From Leptoclinus maculatus (lineage: Eukaryota > Chordata > Actinopteri > Perciformes > Stichaeidae), in NCBI GenBank assembly GCA_032191485.1, contig JAVDOI010000016.1:10774759-10838758 (forward strand): DNA of 64,000 nt, written 5' to 3'. The notes beneath the pieces are model-generated. The model was not told the origin of the DNA, searched no databases, and was given only the letters and a program-made list of their open reading frames with translations. The stretch's first letter is position 1. The number at the start of each line of letters is the position of its first letter. Position numbers and translations under genes: made by a program. Shown here one piece after another: positions 25,279 to 39,264 of this stretch.

Positions 25279-28200
25279 GATAGCTTGAGTGACACCCCCT
25301 CACTGTATTCAATTGTTGTTCTTGTTTTCAGATGTAGATGGAGGAAATGAACGTACAGTTGCAGCTGCTTTAACAGAGCTCCCGTCTGAAGGCGAAGAAG
25401 AAAATCACAATAAGCAAGTCGGCTTGAGTCTTCAGAACATGGTTAACCAAACAAAGGTAAGAAGGCACCGTGGCTGTTTTTAATCTTTAGTGTACATTCT
25501 GATGATTGATGTTTTTGCACTGAATCATAAAGTTTTCCTAACAACATTGTATTGATGTACAATTCCTTAAGTGTTGTGGGACTGCAAAAACCGGATGATC
25601 TGAGTATTAAGCTTACTGATTCATTAAATATACTGTTTTAATTAAATATCTCCCATTTAGTCATTTAAATACGTTTTTCCACCGTTGTGCAGGTGGTTCA
25701 CTTTGACACAGATCCAAATAGTTTTGTGTTCTTCACACTTTCTCAATGTACTTTTGAGTTTGTACTTTATTTATCCTCAGACTCTACTGCAGCTGCAGAA
25801 TTTGACAAAATTCCTGACGTTCATGGTTTTCTGTAATATAGGAAGTCCGGGAAGTAAACCAAACATCGGTAGTGTGTCGTTCCTTTTTTTAAGTATTTCC
25901 TCCGCGAGGTCACACACTTCCAGAGCTGGAGGCGGTTGACGCAGCTAGTCGCGAGGTTCTGTCTGGTCCCGAGGGTTTCCTGTGTTTTTTGCCTCTGTGA
26001 TGGTGGCGCACGACTTCCTCGCTTGTGAAATGCACCTGGGCTCTGTTTTCGTTACGCCGGTAACCTCAACAAGCTGGAGCTGAAAAAAAAAAAGCCAAAC
26101 ATGACGTCGTCTCCCCCGAGGGATCCGTCATGGGTCGATTACAGAGATGACGGTAGTTGTTGTGTAGCTCTGTAAAGATCCTGATAAAAGATGAATGTTT
26201 AAATGTATCGGTGAACACATTCATCCAAACGGTTGGAGGTCACGCCTGCATGGCTCACCGGTCTTTGAAAGTGCAGCTGGTGAGCAACGACTTTGGGTGA
26301 ATACAGATCAGCCATTGAGATTGTTAGAGTAAAAAATGATAATGCATTAAATGCAAATATTAACAGAATTATTTCGTTCATTTTTAGCGGCATGTCATTC
26401 CCCATCACTCTCCTCTTTTCATCTCTCTACTGTCAATCCTCTCAAAATAATTAGGATTTATTTAAATGTAGATGGTTCGAAGGTAAACTCAGTGTTTTTC
26501 ATAAATCCCTTTAAGCGTAAGATTCTTTCAGTAATAGCCAAGAGTCAGAAGAATTTTTCAATTATTGCTCTTCAGTTGTTACAAATGGTTATCTGGTATT
26601 TCTTTTATTCATAACTGTTTTTTTTTTTTTTTAAATTGCCTCTCACAGCTTCAGAGACCCGGGCTCCTCATCTCTCTCTTAGAATTGTCTGAATGGCGTC
26701 ATTTTCATTTTGCACAGAGTAGCAGCAATCATGGAGACTCACTCGTACAGTGAAGCATTTCCTTCATTTGTGCTCAGAGGCCGTGCTGCATTTCACACCA
26801 GCTCTTTGTCAGAGCCTCATTATGTCCCAACTGTTTTTTTGTGCGGCTGCCAGAACACGTCCACTGCGTGAGATAAGCCAAAGTCCCCTTTGAGGAACCT
26901 GTAGAATAACCGCCCATGTTTTGAGTTGTTTGACTTAGTTTGAAAGACCCCAAAATGAGCGGATTTTCTTGTCTGCATTGCTGAAGTGTTAGAGGAGACC
27001 ATTAACAAAGTAAAATACCAAAACATTTTCTTTTTTTTTAAGAAAACTTCAGTCAGGACAGCCGAGTGAGCAGCAGTCGTGGGCTGATGGTAACCACCTC
27101 GATGTGATGGTGGTGTGGGAGGGGCTGTTGGGCCGTTTTGGCACCGCTGTGTGCAGCAGGCCTTAACCCCTGACCTCCAGCTGGGGGGCCAGATATCAGT
27201 ATATAACAGTGTGGCGGTTAAAGTCCCAGGGGTCCCGTCTGTAGCCGCTGCTCAGGTGTTTGTGTCGATGATGCTGTTATGGGGCCAAAGTACCAGGCTG
27301 GACGGGCCACAGTCGTCACGTTACAAAGTTATAGTTCCGTTTCGGTGGCTCTGAATATGTTTTTCTCTCCACTCGTGGCCTTGGTGTTTGATTTCCTTTT
27401 TGGTCTCTACGCAACTATACATCCGGCAGGGTTGTTGAAAGTGCACGGCCTGTTTGGCTGGTGAATAATGATACTTACACCCAAAAGAAACATACATGCA
27501 TTACATTCCCCAGTGTCTTTGAGACATTTCTTCATTAGTAGATACTGTATTATTGGCTGCTTTAAAGTATAGATTTGTTTAAGAAAATGTGTTATCCTGT
27601 CATAAGTATATTTATCTTTGTTTCAGGTGATGAGAACATTGGTCATGACAAGCATGCCCACTGAGTAAGTCCAAACATTTAAAACTGTTGATCTCAAGAT
27701 AAATGTCACAGATTGCTCACGACAGTTTGAACGCATTGGTGAGGAAGCTGGTTAAAAAGATCTCTTGTTTAAAGCCTTTGTGTTGGATGCTTTGTGCTCT
27801 ACTCGCCTCTCGTAGGAAGCAGCACACGTTGGCTCAGGTGGTGACGACACTCGGTGGTTTTTCCATCGTTGACCGAGTGTGTGAGAGCACGACTCACGTG
27901 GTGTCCGGGGGTCACCGGCGGACTCTCAATATTCTGTTGGGCATCGCCCGTGGCTGCTGGATCCTGTCATTTGAATGGGTGTGTAGTTTGTGTGAGCTTT
28001 GAAGCCATTACATCATGGTATTAACAATGATAATGAAGTGTCTTACTATCGTTTATTTACATTTGTCCGGAGTAGATCCTGTGGTGTTTGGAGCAAAGGC
28101 AGTGGATTCCAGAGGAGCCGTATGAACTTTCAGACCACTTTCCTGCAGCACAGGTGAGTACCAGGTCTACTTTAGTAGTACAATAGAAGTACCCAACACA

Positions 28201-31200
28201 CGAGTACTACCAGCCGTATCCATCGCTGTAAACCTCGTTATGTTAACAATTAGATACATTTTAACTTTAGAAGTTAAGTTTTACGGTTATATTTTTTTCT
28301 GTGTATCAATTATATTTGCGATGCCGCTTTTTGACAGTAAAAGCTCGTAAAACCAAAGTGGAGGAAGTTGGATGGAAACCTACTACTTTTCATTGCCAGT
28401 CATCCATTTTCAGTTGGCTTGTTTTTCCTGAAGCGTCCTGTGTGAACTGTGAGTGTCGCTTCTTCCTCAACTCGTCATTTATGAATCTCCGTCGGCTCCT
28501 GCTTATGCGAGGAAAGACGTGTCAACACATTTCCTCTTTAAATGGCATAATGGGTTTTCTTGTGAGACAGAAAGTATTTTTTATGTCCCCACGGCCGTCT
28601 ATCATTCCTTTGCTCTTACTCCGCATCACATGCTTCCTTCTTTTCTCTAGTTTCTGGACCCTGTTGCCTTCAGTTGTATTAATTATAGAAACTACTGTTT
28701 AAACAGATACTTTTCACAGTGAAATATATTCACATCTCACTGGGAATATCATGGATAAATAAAGATAATAATAAAAATACTGATGCCTGACCTCAGTAAG
28801 ATTAAAAGACTAAACACCTACATGTTACATGAGGCCAATGTTTGAGGCAGTTTTTCCATTTTTACCTTTAACTCAACAACATGGAAAATGTTACAAACCA
28901 ATGATCAGGACTGATTCATAGCCGGATTGGATTGATCATTGTATCATCTGATGAAGTACTGTTCCTTGATTTGTCAAGTATTTAGTTCGCAGAATTAGCC
29001 AAAAACCAGACATTCCCATGTGCCGATTTTGACTGTGTCACAACATATATCAGTATCGCTGTGTAACATTACATAAACTGTGATAAAAGATGTTATCCAC
29101 ATTGTTAGCGATGCCTATATCACTCTTAAATGTGTTGTTAAACTGTGATTAGTGACCCAAAAAGCAACAACAAGAAATGCAACTTTTGAGCATTTAGATT
29201 TTTTATTTTGCACTTGAAAGCAGACATTGCTGAAGTGCTCTGGCAGTGCATCCACCAGGCTGTGCAGTGTTACAGTGAAGAGCAGGACTGTTAGAGCGGA
29301 GGCTTACGTCTTAAGCCCTCTGCCTTGTGGTTGTGTTTAATATTCAACAGCTGGTAGAGCATTGCAGACAAACACTTCCTCACTCTTACAGATTTATCAT
29401 AAATTTAGCTTGTTGAAGCTTCAAAAGAAACATAAATAAAGAAATACATTCCCAGAATACTGCAGAAAGAGATTCGTCAGGTGTGAGCATGTGGAAAGGT
29501 ACTGCAGAATTGTATTAAAAGAACTCCTACTTGTGTGGATGTGCAATGAAATCGTTAACTAGCTAGGACTCGAATTTCCCTCATATATAATGTTAAATAT
29601 AAAAATCTACATATAAATTAAACAACAAATGTACAAACATTCCCGGGAGAAGAAAAACATCTTTAGAGAAACATTTTCTGTGGCATTGTTTTTACATTTT
29701 AGGCATTTAACAAAAACATAATCACTTTGAGTAGTTTTCTGCATGTTGTACCATAGTCTCCTTTCTTTACAATGACATAAGAAGCTGTTATTCAAAACAT
29801 GGATGATTGAACTAAAATAAAATCTTTAAATAAATCTTCTGTGTGACTAGCTAGATGCTCTTTCCCAATGTAATCACTATACCTCTAGTAATCTATACAT
29901 ACCACAGTCATACACATGTTCCACGTGTAACATTTGATTCAAATTATGAAACAGAAAAATGCACAAAATATGTTTTTTAAAAGGTATGTAAAATATGTTC
30001 ATGAAGTGCTTTGGTTTATATTTTGGTCTCGTTTGTTGCTGTTTGTCGGGCAGATGTCCTCCCCACTTAGTTCACTCTGAGAGTGACGGCTCAAAGGGAA
30101 CCGGAGAAGTCTGCCGGTCTGATCATCATTGTGGTGGACTGCAGTGAGTAGCCCGAGCCCTTCCAGTAGTACCATTTGATTCCATTGAAGCGATTTGAGT
30201 TCTGGCCTTGCTGGTAATACATCCCATTCAAATTGGATGGACCGCAGGCATCAAACCACCAACCTGGAACATGAAAGCAAACATAAATGTCTGTGTTGTT
30301 AAAGAGGATAATGCATGCAGCCCTGTGTAGGACAGGGATGGTGTTTCTACATTATGATATCCTGAAAACTTTCACTCTTTCATACGTGACTCATGTGTGT
30401 AAATGTTTCATGGTCACAGGGCAAAGCTATAGAATTAAATCAAATATTACATAAACCATCTTAACTTAATCTTTTGGCAAACTCCAACTAAAACAAATTC
30501 AAACAGTAGAAGCTCCGAGGTAAAAACAAGCTGTAACATCTACTCCTATATATAATGAGTAGTTGAGATTCCAAAGAGCAAATGAGCATTAAATACATAT
30601 TTTCAAGCTATAACAGCGGCTATTTGGCTTCTATGTAATGAAAAGCATGAATGCACTATTCAGTTTGCTCTTTTACACTCGTAGCTGTAACTCAATCCTT
30701 GGCAGGATCTCACAAGAGCAGCCCACACACTTCTGTACGTGTCGTGGGGTTAAGGCAATTCACGTTCGGCGGCATCTTATTGGATGTGACAGTAAAATTG
30801 CTACTGCTCTTATGTAGAGCTGTAAACGGCGTTCAAGAAACCACATTTTTCAGTTAAAAATCTACAATGATTAGGGTTCGTAATATGATTTGACATTGTT
30901 ACGGTTCATGCAGCTTTAGTACATTCATTAATTCAAAGCAGGCAGCTTCATATTTGTAATGGCAGATCCTGCTTTCCTCTTTTTTACTGGGTCAGTGCCA
31001 CTCAGTCACGGTTGTGCATAATGTGCACATGGAGTCCCCCCCCCCCCTCGTGAGGGGTCTCTCATGGGAAAAAGGGGAGCGGGTTAGAGTCTTCATGCCT
31101 TCGTGCTCACTTGGCAGACCTCAATACAGAGGGAGACAAACTTCTGGCAGCAGAGTCACTTTCAAGGGAGCGGAGGAGAGAGGGAACAGCTCTGTTCCCA

Positions 31201-34200
31201 GGCTATTAATGTCAGCCATTGTAGGGGCTGAATTCCCCAATGAGTTGATCAGTGATTAACTCGGAGCTAATTGTGCTCTTTGACCCGGCCACAAAAGTAC
31301 GGGAGCCCTTAAAATGCCCTTGAAGATTTTTGGGCCGAGATTAGTGTGGGTGGGAATGTCTTCCACACGCCGATATTTTGTATTTTCCCGACGAACACAA
31401 ATATTCAAAAGCACAAGGTATTTACAAAAATGTCTTTCTCACCCCCCGTTGTCAGTTGTGAACATTTGCAAACACATTTGTCGTTGTCTGCATCCTTTGT
31501 ACTGAAATCACTTCCTGGCTGCCCGATGCTGCTTATTTTGCCTGCTGTTCCACTGAAGCCTTTAAGGTGTATCCTGTAGAGTGGGAAAGGAAGAATGAAG
31601 GAAGAGGAGGAGGAAGTCTGTGATCGGTGTTCCTCAAAAGGCAACGTCCGACTCACTTCTACCGTTCGGCCGTAGCTTCACTAGTACTGGGTTCTCTGTT
31701 AACTGGGTCTGTGGTTCGGTTTTCTTCTCTTTGGGATTTCATACGTCGTCGTGCTATTTTTATTTTCATGCTGAAGAATTCGCACTGTGCTTATTGTGCA
31801 GCTTCTTTGCAGGCGTTATGTGGAAGTACTGAGCCAACTAACCGGAGACCTAATTGGTCATAGTCAAGTAGACTTAAGACCTGAAAAGAACTGTGTTGAA
31901 TCGGAGCATTTCAAGGTCCGTTTGTCAAATTCAAAAGAAAGTATCCATTCCACTCCTGAAATCAGCTTAGGTTCAGAAAAGAAAACACTTCTGGAGGTTG
32001 TGTTATTGCCAAAGAGGTGCAGGCCGAATGTTAGACATCCAAGACATTTGATGTATTTCCTATTTTTCAAACACTGACCCGTTTTATTACATTGTCTTTG
32101 GGCTGATGCCAGTATGTCAGTATCAGGAAGTAGATAGTCGTATACAGCAAAGAGCCTTCCAGAGGAATTTCTATAATGTGTTTTAGCTTAACATTTAAGA
32201 CCGGGAGCTTGTTTTCTCTGAAGTAGGTTTCAGGTGATAAACGTATGCGTGATACGGTCCAAGAACTCTGTCAGAATACATTAGCGATCGTGGCTCTCCA
32301 ATTAATCCTTCTTGCACATTAGAGAGCAAAGTCAGTGTGTCCATTAACATGGTGTCATCCTCACTGTAGAGAATTAGCCTGATAAGCAATTGTTTCACTT
32401 CATTATTCCATTTATAGTAATTGCTTATAAACCCAGATGTGGGTGCTGATTCAGAAGTATCCAGGTTAGTAGAAAGAGTTGCATGATGAGATAGTTACAG
32501 CCATTATGTTTTATCTCTGGGGAATATATCCATGAATGAAATAAATGGCCATGACACTACACGAGTTCTTCAGAGATACTTTGTATCCGCTCAACAACGT
32601 GCCTCGTTACTATTGCCTCTGAACGTTGTTACTAACATAGTTGTTAATTCCTTCATAATGATTTTAAGGCTTTGAGTTTCAAGGCTGTGCTTTAGTTACG
32701 CTCCTTTTAAATTTGGCCCCAGTTCTTGGTATGTGTTCAGGATCGCAGACTTCAAAAGCACCGTTGTAAGAGAGACACATTATTTGCTGATGGGGCTTCT
32801 TTGCCCTTAATCACTTGAGCTACTTGAGCTGTAAAATATTGGCTTGAAACCAAAATGTTCAGTAATTGCCAGCGAGCATCTGACACACTTGCTTCTTTGA
32901 TGTTTGTCGGTACAACGTACCTGTAATTTTGTGCTTCACTTTCGAGGGTAAACTGGTCGTATTGTGAGAATCCAGAGTTTCCTTCCCAGTCACTCAGCTG
33001 GATCCTTAGTTTGTAGGACTGTTGAATCGTCAGTCTGGAGACAAACTCATTTCCTAACCAGAATTCACCTGAAGGCTCTCCAAACCCCTGAAACGACACA
33101 AAAGAAATGTAATTAAACCTTGTCGGACTCCTGCAGGAGGGGGCTTGTAGGTTGCTTTTTCCATTAGCAAAACAGCAAACAGACAGGACCACCAGATCTG
33201 CTCCCTGTTTTGTGCATTAGTAATGAAAACCGTCGCCTGGGTTGTATTTTTTTTTAAGGGAAGAATTTCTTTCCCGATTGCTTTTACCTTTCTGTACTCC
33301 TGCCACGTTCGGTGAAAGTCAACATGGCCGTCGAAGCGTTTTTGTAGCACGGTCCACCCGCCTCCTTCTGTTTCCATGTCACAGAAAGCCTTTAAACACA
33401 AAGGGAAAAAAAGGACTTGCTGCAATTAATACTTCAAAATGAATGCTCTGTAAAGAATCCATCCTCATTTATAATTTGACAATGCCGTCGTATTTGAGTT
33501 GGTCCAAACAAATGTTAAGTTGTCAGGATGAGATCCAGAACAGTCTGAAAAGTTTCTAAGGAGATCACAGTTTTAGCTCAAGCATGCACGACATTAATGG
33601 AAGACTGAGAACATTTTAATTCAACTACCCCGCCTTCAAACACGGAGCACTTTCCAGAGTTTTAATTTAAAAGGTTGTGTAAGTCAGTGCATGCTCAGTC
33701 CGAGTCACTCTAACAGAATCGTTTACCTTAACCTCTACCGTAGTGTTGGGTAACGTGAGGGTGTAGACTCCACTCTGGGTGTTTCCTGACTTGAAGACGG
33801 CGGCGCAGTCCATGAAGGTGGTCGGAGTGTCCTGCATCATGACAGTTTTACTCTCTGCGGAAGAAATCATCCTTGTTAATTTGACACCACACGATTGTAC
33901 GGCATTTAACTGTCCTCCTTTTGATAAGTTCACATCCTCTGAGGGAGGAAAAAAAGGTCACATTCATTGCATCAGTGTTGCTACTTTTGAAGTGAGGCAC
34001 GCGGTAATTAAAGTTAGGCGACCTTTTCTTTTGTGCAATCCAATACAATAGCACAACCACACACACACAACGGCTTTAAAAACAAATCAAACGAGGGCTG
34101 CATTTGTTGCACAGATATAAAAGTTAACAGCGTGTGAAAGAGGTCCTGATGAGCTGAAGTGCAGACTCGCCTCGAGCTGAGCTGACGGAGATGGTGTGGA

Positions 34201-37200
34201 TGAGGTTGTTCACGGTGTCCAGCAGCTCCTGCTGCTGACGCTGCAGCACAGTGTTGTTGGAGGAGACTCGGAGCAGCTGCTGCTCCAACTCGCCGATGAA
34301 GGCCGTCTGCCGTAGTATAAGAGACTGAAGCTGCTCTTTGTCATCTCGAAGCATCTTCAGCTCCACCTGCCTCTGCTCCGCCATCTCATCCACCTTTTTC
34401 TCCAGAAAGCTGCGGAGAAGCACGTTTCAGCGAGCCGTGTCAGCACAAAACTTTACTGAGTGGTCCTGAAAAAGTTGGTATTCGCAATCGATGTCCTCAC
34501 CTGTTTTTGTCATTCAGCTTTCTGATGTCGTTCGTTTGGACAATCAGTTGTTTTTCCAACTTGTTGGTCGACAAGGAATTTTCAAGCAGTTGACGCTCGA
34601 GTCGAGTTGTTTGATGAATTACCTTAAAACAAAAGGAGGAGGTGAAGCAGTGGAAGTCGGGCAGTGTCCAAGAGATACCTTGAAAAACATCTTCCATTCA
34701 TCCATCAGTAGATTTTTAAATTCTCCAGACTGTGATATTTCACACTTTTTACTAGATCCTCCAACTATCCCATTTGTTTCTCCACACTGCCCAGCATGGT
34801 GAGTTTAACTCACGACTGCACACAGGTGGTGTTCTACAGTTGACATTTTACTTTGAAACTACGCAGTTGCAGCTTACATTTCTCAATTTTTGATGTTTAA
34901 TACAGTATGCAAATGGCTTTATGACTTAAAGCAAATTAGAAAAAAGAAAGCAAAAAAGCATGTGACCTATAAGAAGGTAGCAATAAACAACATGTATATA
35001 GAAATCCTAAAAATAGTTTGTCTTGTCAACAGGCAGTAAGTCATTCTGGATATTAAGTTCTGTCTTCTCTTAGTGGGTCGAGTTCAATACGAGCCCTGTT
35101 TGCACCTCTGGAGTGAACAAACAGACATTTGCAAAATGGAAAAGTTGGACTGGAAAGAACGACCAAATCCCAACACAGCAGACGTACCTTAACAAGGGAA
35201 ACCTAGTTTCACAGACGGACGTATTGAACTAAGCTCTGGGGTTGGGGACCTTGCCTCTAATTTCCCAGTTAGGAGGAACTGAACTCAGCAAAAAGCAGCT
35301 TGTTTACATGGATCCTAGCCGTGTGTCTCCAGTGGAGCTGTTGGTGCCTTTGAACAGACGGATGTGTGATTGTGACAAACTGATAGACCCTTTCTGTGGG
35401 AATACCAATGTGCTAATAACAGGAAATGCTGTACAGTTGGCTCACATAAGGTCACTGACGCGTAGCCACAATAATAAACTGACGCAGTCGAGCCTGTTTT
35501 TCCCCCTCTGCTTATTTTTTTGAACATTATTTAATGCTGAGCACACTTTGGCTTGAGCATATTAATGTATTCATGTCATTAAAAACAACTCGCACCTGTG
35601 TGTTTAAAGCCTCACCTGCGCCTCCACATTGGTCAGTTTCCTCGTCTGCTCTGCGGTCTGACTCAGCAGGTTTGTTCCAATTTCGATCATCGTGGCTGTG
35701 TGGTTGTGTACAGCGGTCTGCTGGAGATGGACCATGTCTTGTTTCATGCCGTCCTGTATGTAGTTCTCCAGCTGCAGCACAGATAAAGACGATTCGCATC
35801 ATTAACCGGTGGCTTTCGTAGCGCATGCACAATCCTGTATTTCATTCGGAGGTAGTTCACAGGTTGGCAGCTGGATGCTTCTGTAATGTAACACAGCTGT
35901 TTGTAGCTTGAGCTCTTGGGCAACCTCAGTTGTCCTTGTCACTTGTTCTCTTTTCTTGTTCATTATTGAGTGTGTAGCCATGCTTCTTAAAGTTGAGAAA
36001 GAATGTGTTCAAAATTTCAGATTTTCAAACACTGGAATGCACGTAGTAGAAACCTCATTATATTTCATTATTGTATTATTTTACTCGCTTTACACACCAG
36101 CCGTACGATCTTATTGAATTAACCATGTTTCCTTCTGTCTGACGCCAACATCACGACGTAAGGCACACTGTCTCCACCTGATATAACGATGGTGTTATCG
36201 ATTTGAAAAATCTGCATTGCTTTTATGCTATTCCTGCAAGAGAATCTGCATTTTACGACCTATTTAATAGATTGATGGTGCTGTATTAGAGATTCATGAT
36301 GAAGCACCATTGTTCCATTACTTAAGGAGAGCTATGAGGACAAAGGTGAATAGAGCTATCGCATGACAAGGGGTTTTTAACATGTGGTGTCAAATATTTT
36401 GAAGCCTCTTTAAACTCATTTACGAGCAGTTGTTCGTCCTGGAGGTCAAAAAGATGTTGTGTTATTTATATCAACTTGATTTAAGATGTATCAAACCTCT
36501 CAATCATAGGAGTAATACAATGAGCACGGTTGCCCTCAGGGGGGGGAAAGGTCAGTGTTTCATCCTTACACCATTTGTCCATATCTACCTTACAGTATTG
36601 CCAAATTTAGACCGAGACCAATCATTAAGTTATTTCCTGCACGGTGTTCCTGAGTGGCAATCAGGTCACACGACTCGTAAACAGGATGGAAGTGTTGAGT
36701 GAGGAGTTACATCCTTCATGACAGTGTGACACGTGTGTGTGTGTGTGTGTGTGCAAGTGGAAACCAGAGTCAGTGAAATAGCTCCAACATCTACAGTAAG
36801 TTTTGCATAATCACTTTTGTTATTTACTCGTCAGTCAGCAATGCAACCCCCAAACAGACAATTTGATTACTACTATTATGAAAAATACAAATATCATCTG
36901 CAATCGGGGCTGATTTTGTTTGTCTTCCTTTCACGGCGTCCACTTTGTTTACGTTCTTGGAGACACAGAAGGATGTGCGGTAGGTGGGAGGCTGTCATTT
37001 GAAATGTTGGCAGGATGTCCCATTTACAGTCAGTGATCCAATCAGCTGTTTACTTTGTGCGCCTCAAAGGCGTCGGTAAGAAAAAGACTGTTCCGCAACT
37101 AATTGTTCCCCTCAGTCGTCGTCAGCCGGTGACTAAACTCATTCGATCAATCAAGCCACTCCTGTAAAAGAGGTGAATAACCTCAGTGAGTAAAGTTATG

Positions 37201-38994
37201 TATCATTCTACTATCAATCCGTCTATTTCCTTTACCTGCTTATTCCTATGTAAGTTCATAGGGTGCTGACACCTTTAACAACAGGGAGTGGCTGCATTTT
37301 ACCTTATGCACTCTATCATTTTAACACTGTTACATAATTTTTAATAAATCAGGGAGGGGAAGGTGAAGGAAACGACACAGTGCTCCTCCATTTACACAAA
37401 CGGCTCGTTTGTTGCTACTGCAACATTTTTGTTGACGCATCATTTATCAGCAATGCCTCTCTGTGTCTGTGAGAAATATGTAACCTGTCACTACACCAGA
37501 CTTTGCTGTTGGACTTTGTAAAATGTTCACTTGTGTTGCAAGCAGGCTTTGATTTGTGAGGCAGCACTTGAGCTTTTGTGCCCTCTGAGCTCTCCCGTGG
37601 ACCAGATCAGAGCTCGCTTCATGTTACCAGACGGGAGCAGTGGGGATCAAGCTGTGAGGTCGCTCTTGTCTCGTCTGGCCCGTCTTGTATAGTTCTGATC
37701 AGTAATCACACTCTGAAGAGGGAGCGAGACAAGAGGCCGGTCGCTGCTTTCACTCGCACAAGTAATGGCTCAGCAAACTGAAAGGGAAGTATGCGTCCCT
37801 CGTGTGGACACCTGTGTTGAGTCTTTGTCAGTCGTCAGACCCATTATGTCCTCAATGAAAGTGTCTCACAGACACATTTTTTATATTGTTTAGATTTTGT
37901 TATGTCTTTTGTTTAGTGGAGCGGTCTTGTTGCGCTGTTATTTCGTGGTATTGGCCTTACTCATGTCAGTAAGGCACTTACCACACAGCTAGTGGTTTAG
38001 TATGAACCTGAATCATTTGCCCATCACATTAAACAAAAGCAGTTATCCTGGAATTTTTGTTGAGTCAGAAAAAACTAATTTCTCTTCATTGTGGTTGTTA
38101 AAATGTTCCGATGTTCCACATGCTGAAGTATATTAGATAATTATACACGTTTTAGTGGGAAATCTGGTCAATGTTGCATTCAAATTATACATCATGCTCC
38201 TTACTACCTTCTTTCCTTTTCAGAAAATTGGGAACGAAGTATGAATGTCTCCGGTGACACCTGTGTAGAGGAAGTGTAGCTCGTCAGCACATTTAGTCCT
38301 CGTACACATTATAAAGGTCTGTCTCAGATAACTAAATCGACTTCATCCTCTTTTCCTCTGAAAGCTACCCCTCTGAAATCACTGCAAGTCACCGGTATCA
38401 CCAACTAATGTGACGCAACTTTACCTTCAGCAGCCACTGTGTGTTGTTCTCCATGATGGTCTCCAGTTGTTCCAGCCTCTGAGCCGACTCCTCGTTCTCC
38501 TCCGGTCCATCTTTTTGAACTGCATAGTTGCTGCTCTGGGTTTGGCAGTTTTCCTGCTCCGGCAGCAGAAAGGTGTAGCTGCACGGCCCGTTTTGGATCT
38601 GATATTGTCTCTTAGCCACAGCACTGTATCCTGTCCCCAGACCGAGGCAGAAACTTAAAAGCAGTAAGTCTACATGCAGCATCTTCATAGTAGAGCTATT
38701 TACCCCCCAAAAATAAAGTTAGCACAATTATAACTCCTTGGATTTGTCGGTTGTCTTAAGCTTCTCTTGATGCCTGGATGTCTTTCTCCGTCAGCATCCA
38801 AGTGTAAACAATCCTCTTGAGAGTCTGCAGATTCCTTTTATTGCCTCTCAGTGGTAGGAGGAATTAGAGGTAGTGTGTCATTCCCTTCAGGTTGACTGTG
38901 CCAGACTGCATGTGCTCGCTTTTCATCAAGCCCCCGACCACTTGTTTGAGCTGCCCGTGGCCCCTCTGATTAGCTAACTGTGAGTTTAAACCAC

Positions 38995-39026
<32 letters not shown>

Positions 39027-39218
39027 TCTCACTGCTGTGAAGAGCAGTGAAGTGGAGATTCCTTTCAGTACGCACTCACTTAACAACACAGAGGAGCAGA
39101 TGCACGAAACTACACACGTTCCACTATATCCTCTGTGATACCCACAGCTACTCAGGATGCAGCTGTGATAGTAGCGGTGTCCATCCCATTCATTGAAAAA
39201 TGTCTCCCGGCCCACGAC

Positions 39219-39264
<46 letters not shown>

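Noticed and set aside
28301..28702. 133-codon plus-strand frame after mcph1 exon 12
   Set aside because: Low-complexity Phe/Leu-rich reading of T-rich intron sequence, no known domain, and not in frame with the mcph1 exons.
30091..38688. Possibility that the nested gene is angpt1 or angpt4
   Set aside because: Sequence of exons 1-3 and the nesting in mcph1 both match angiopoietin-2.
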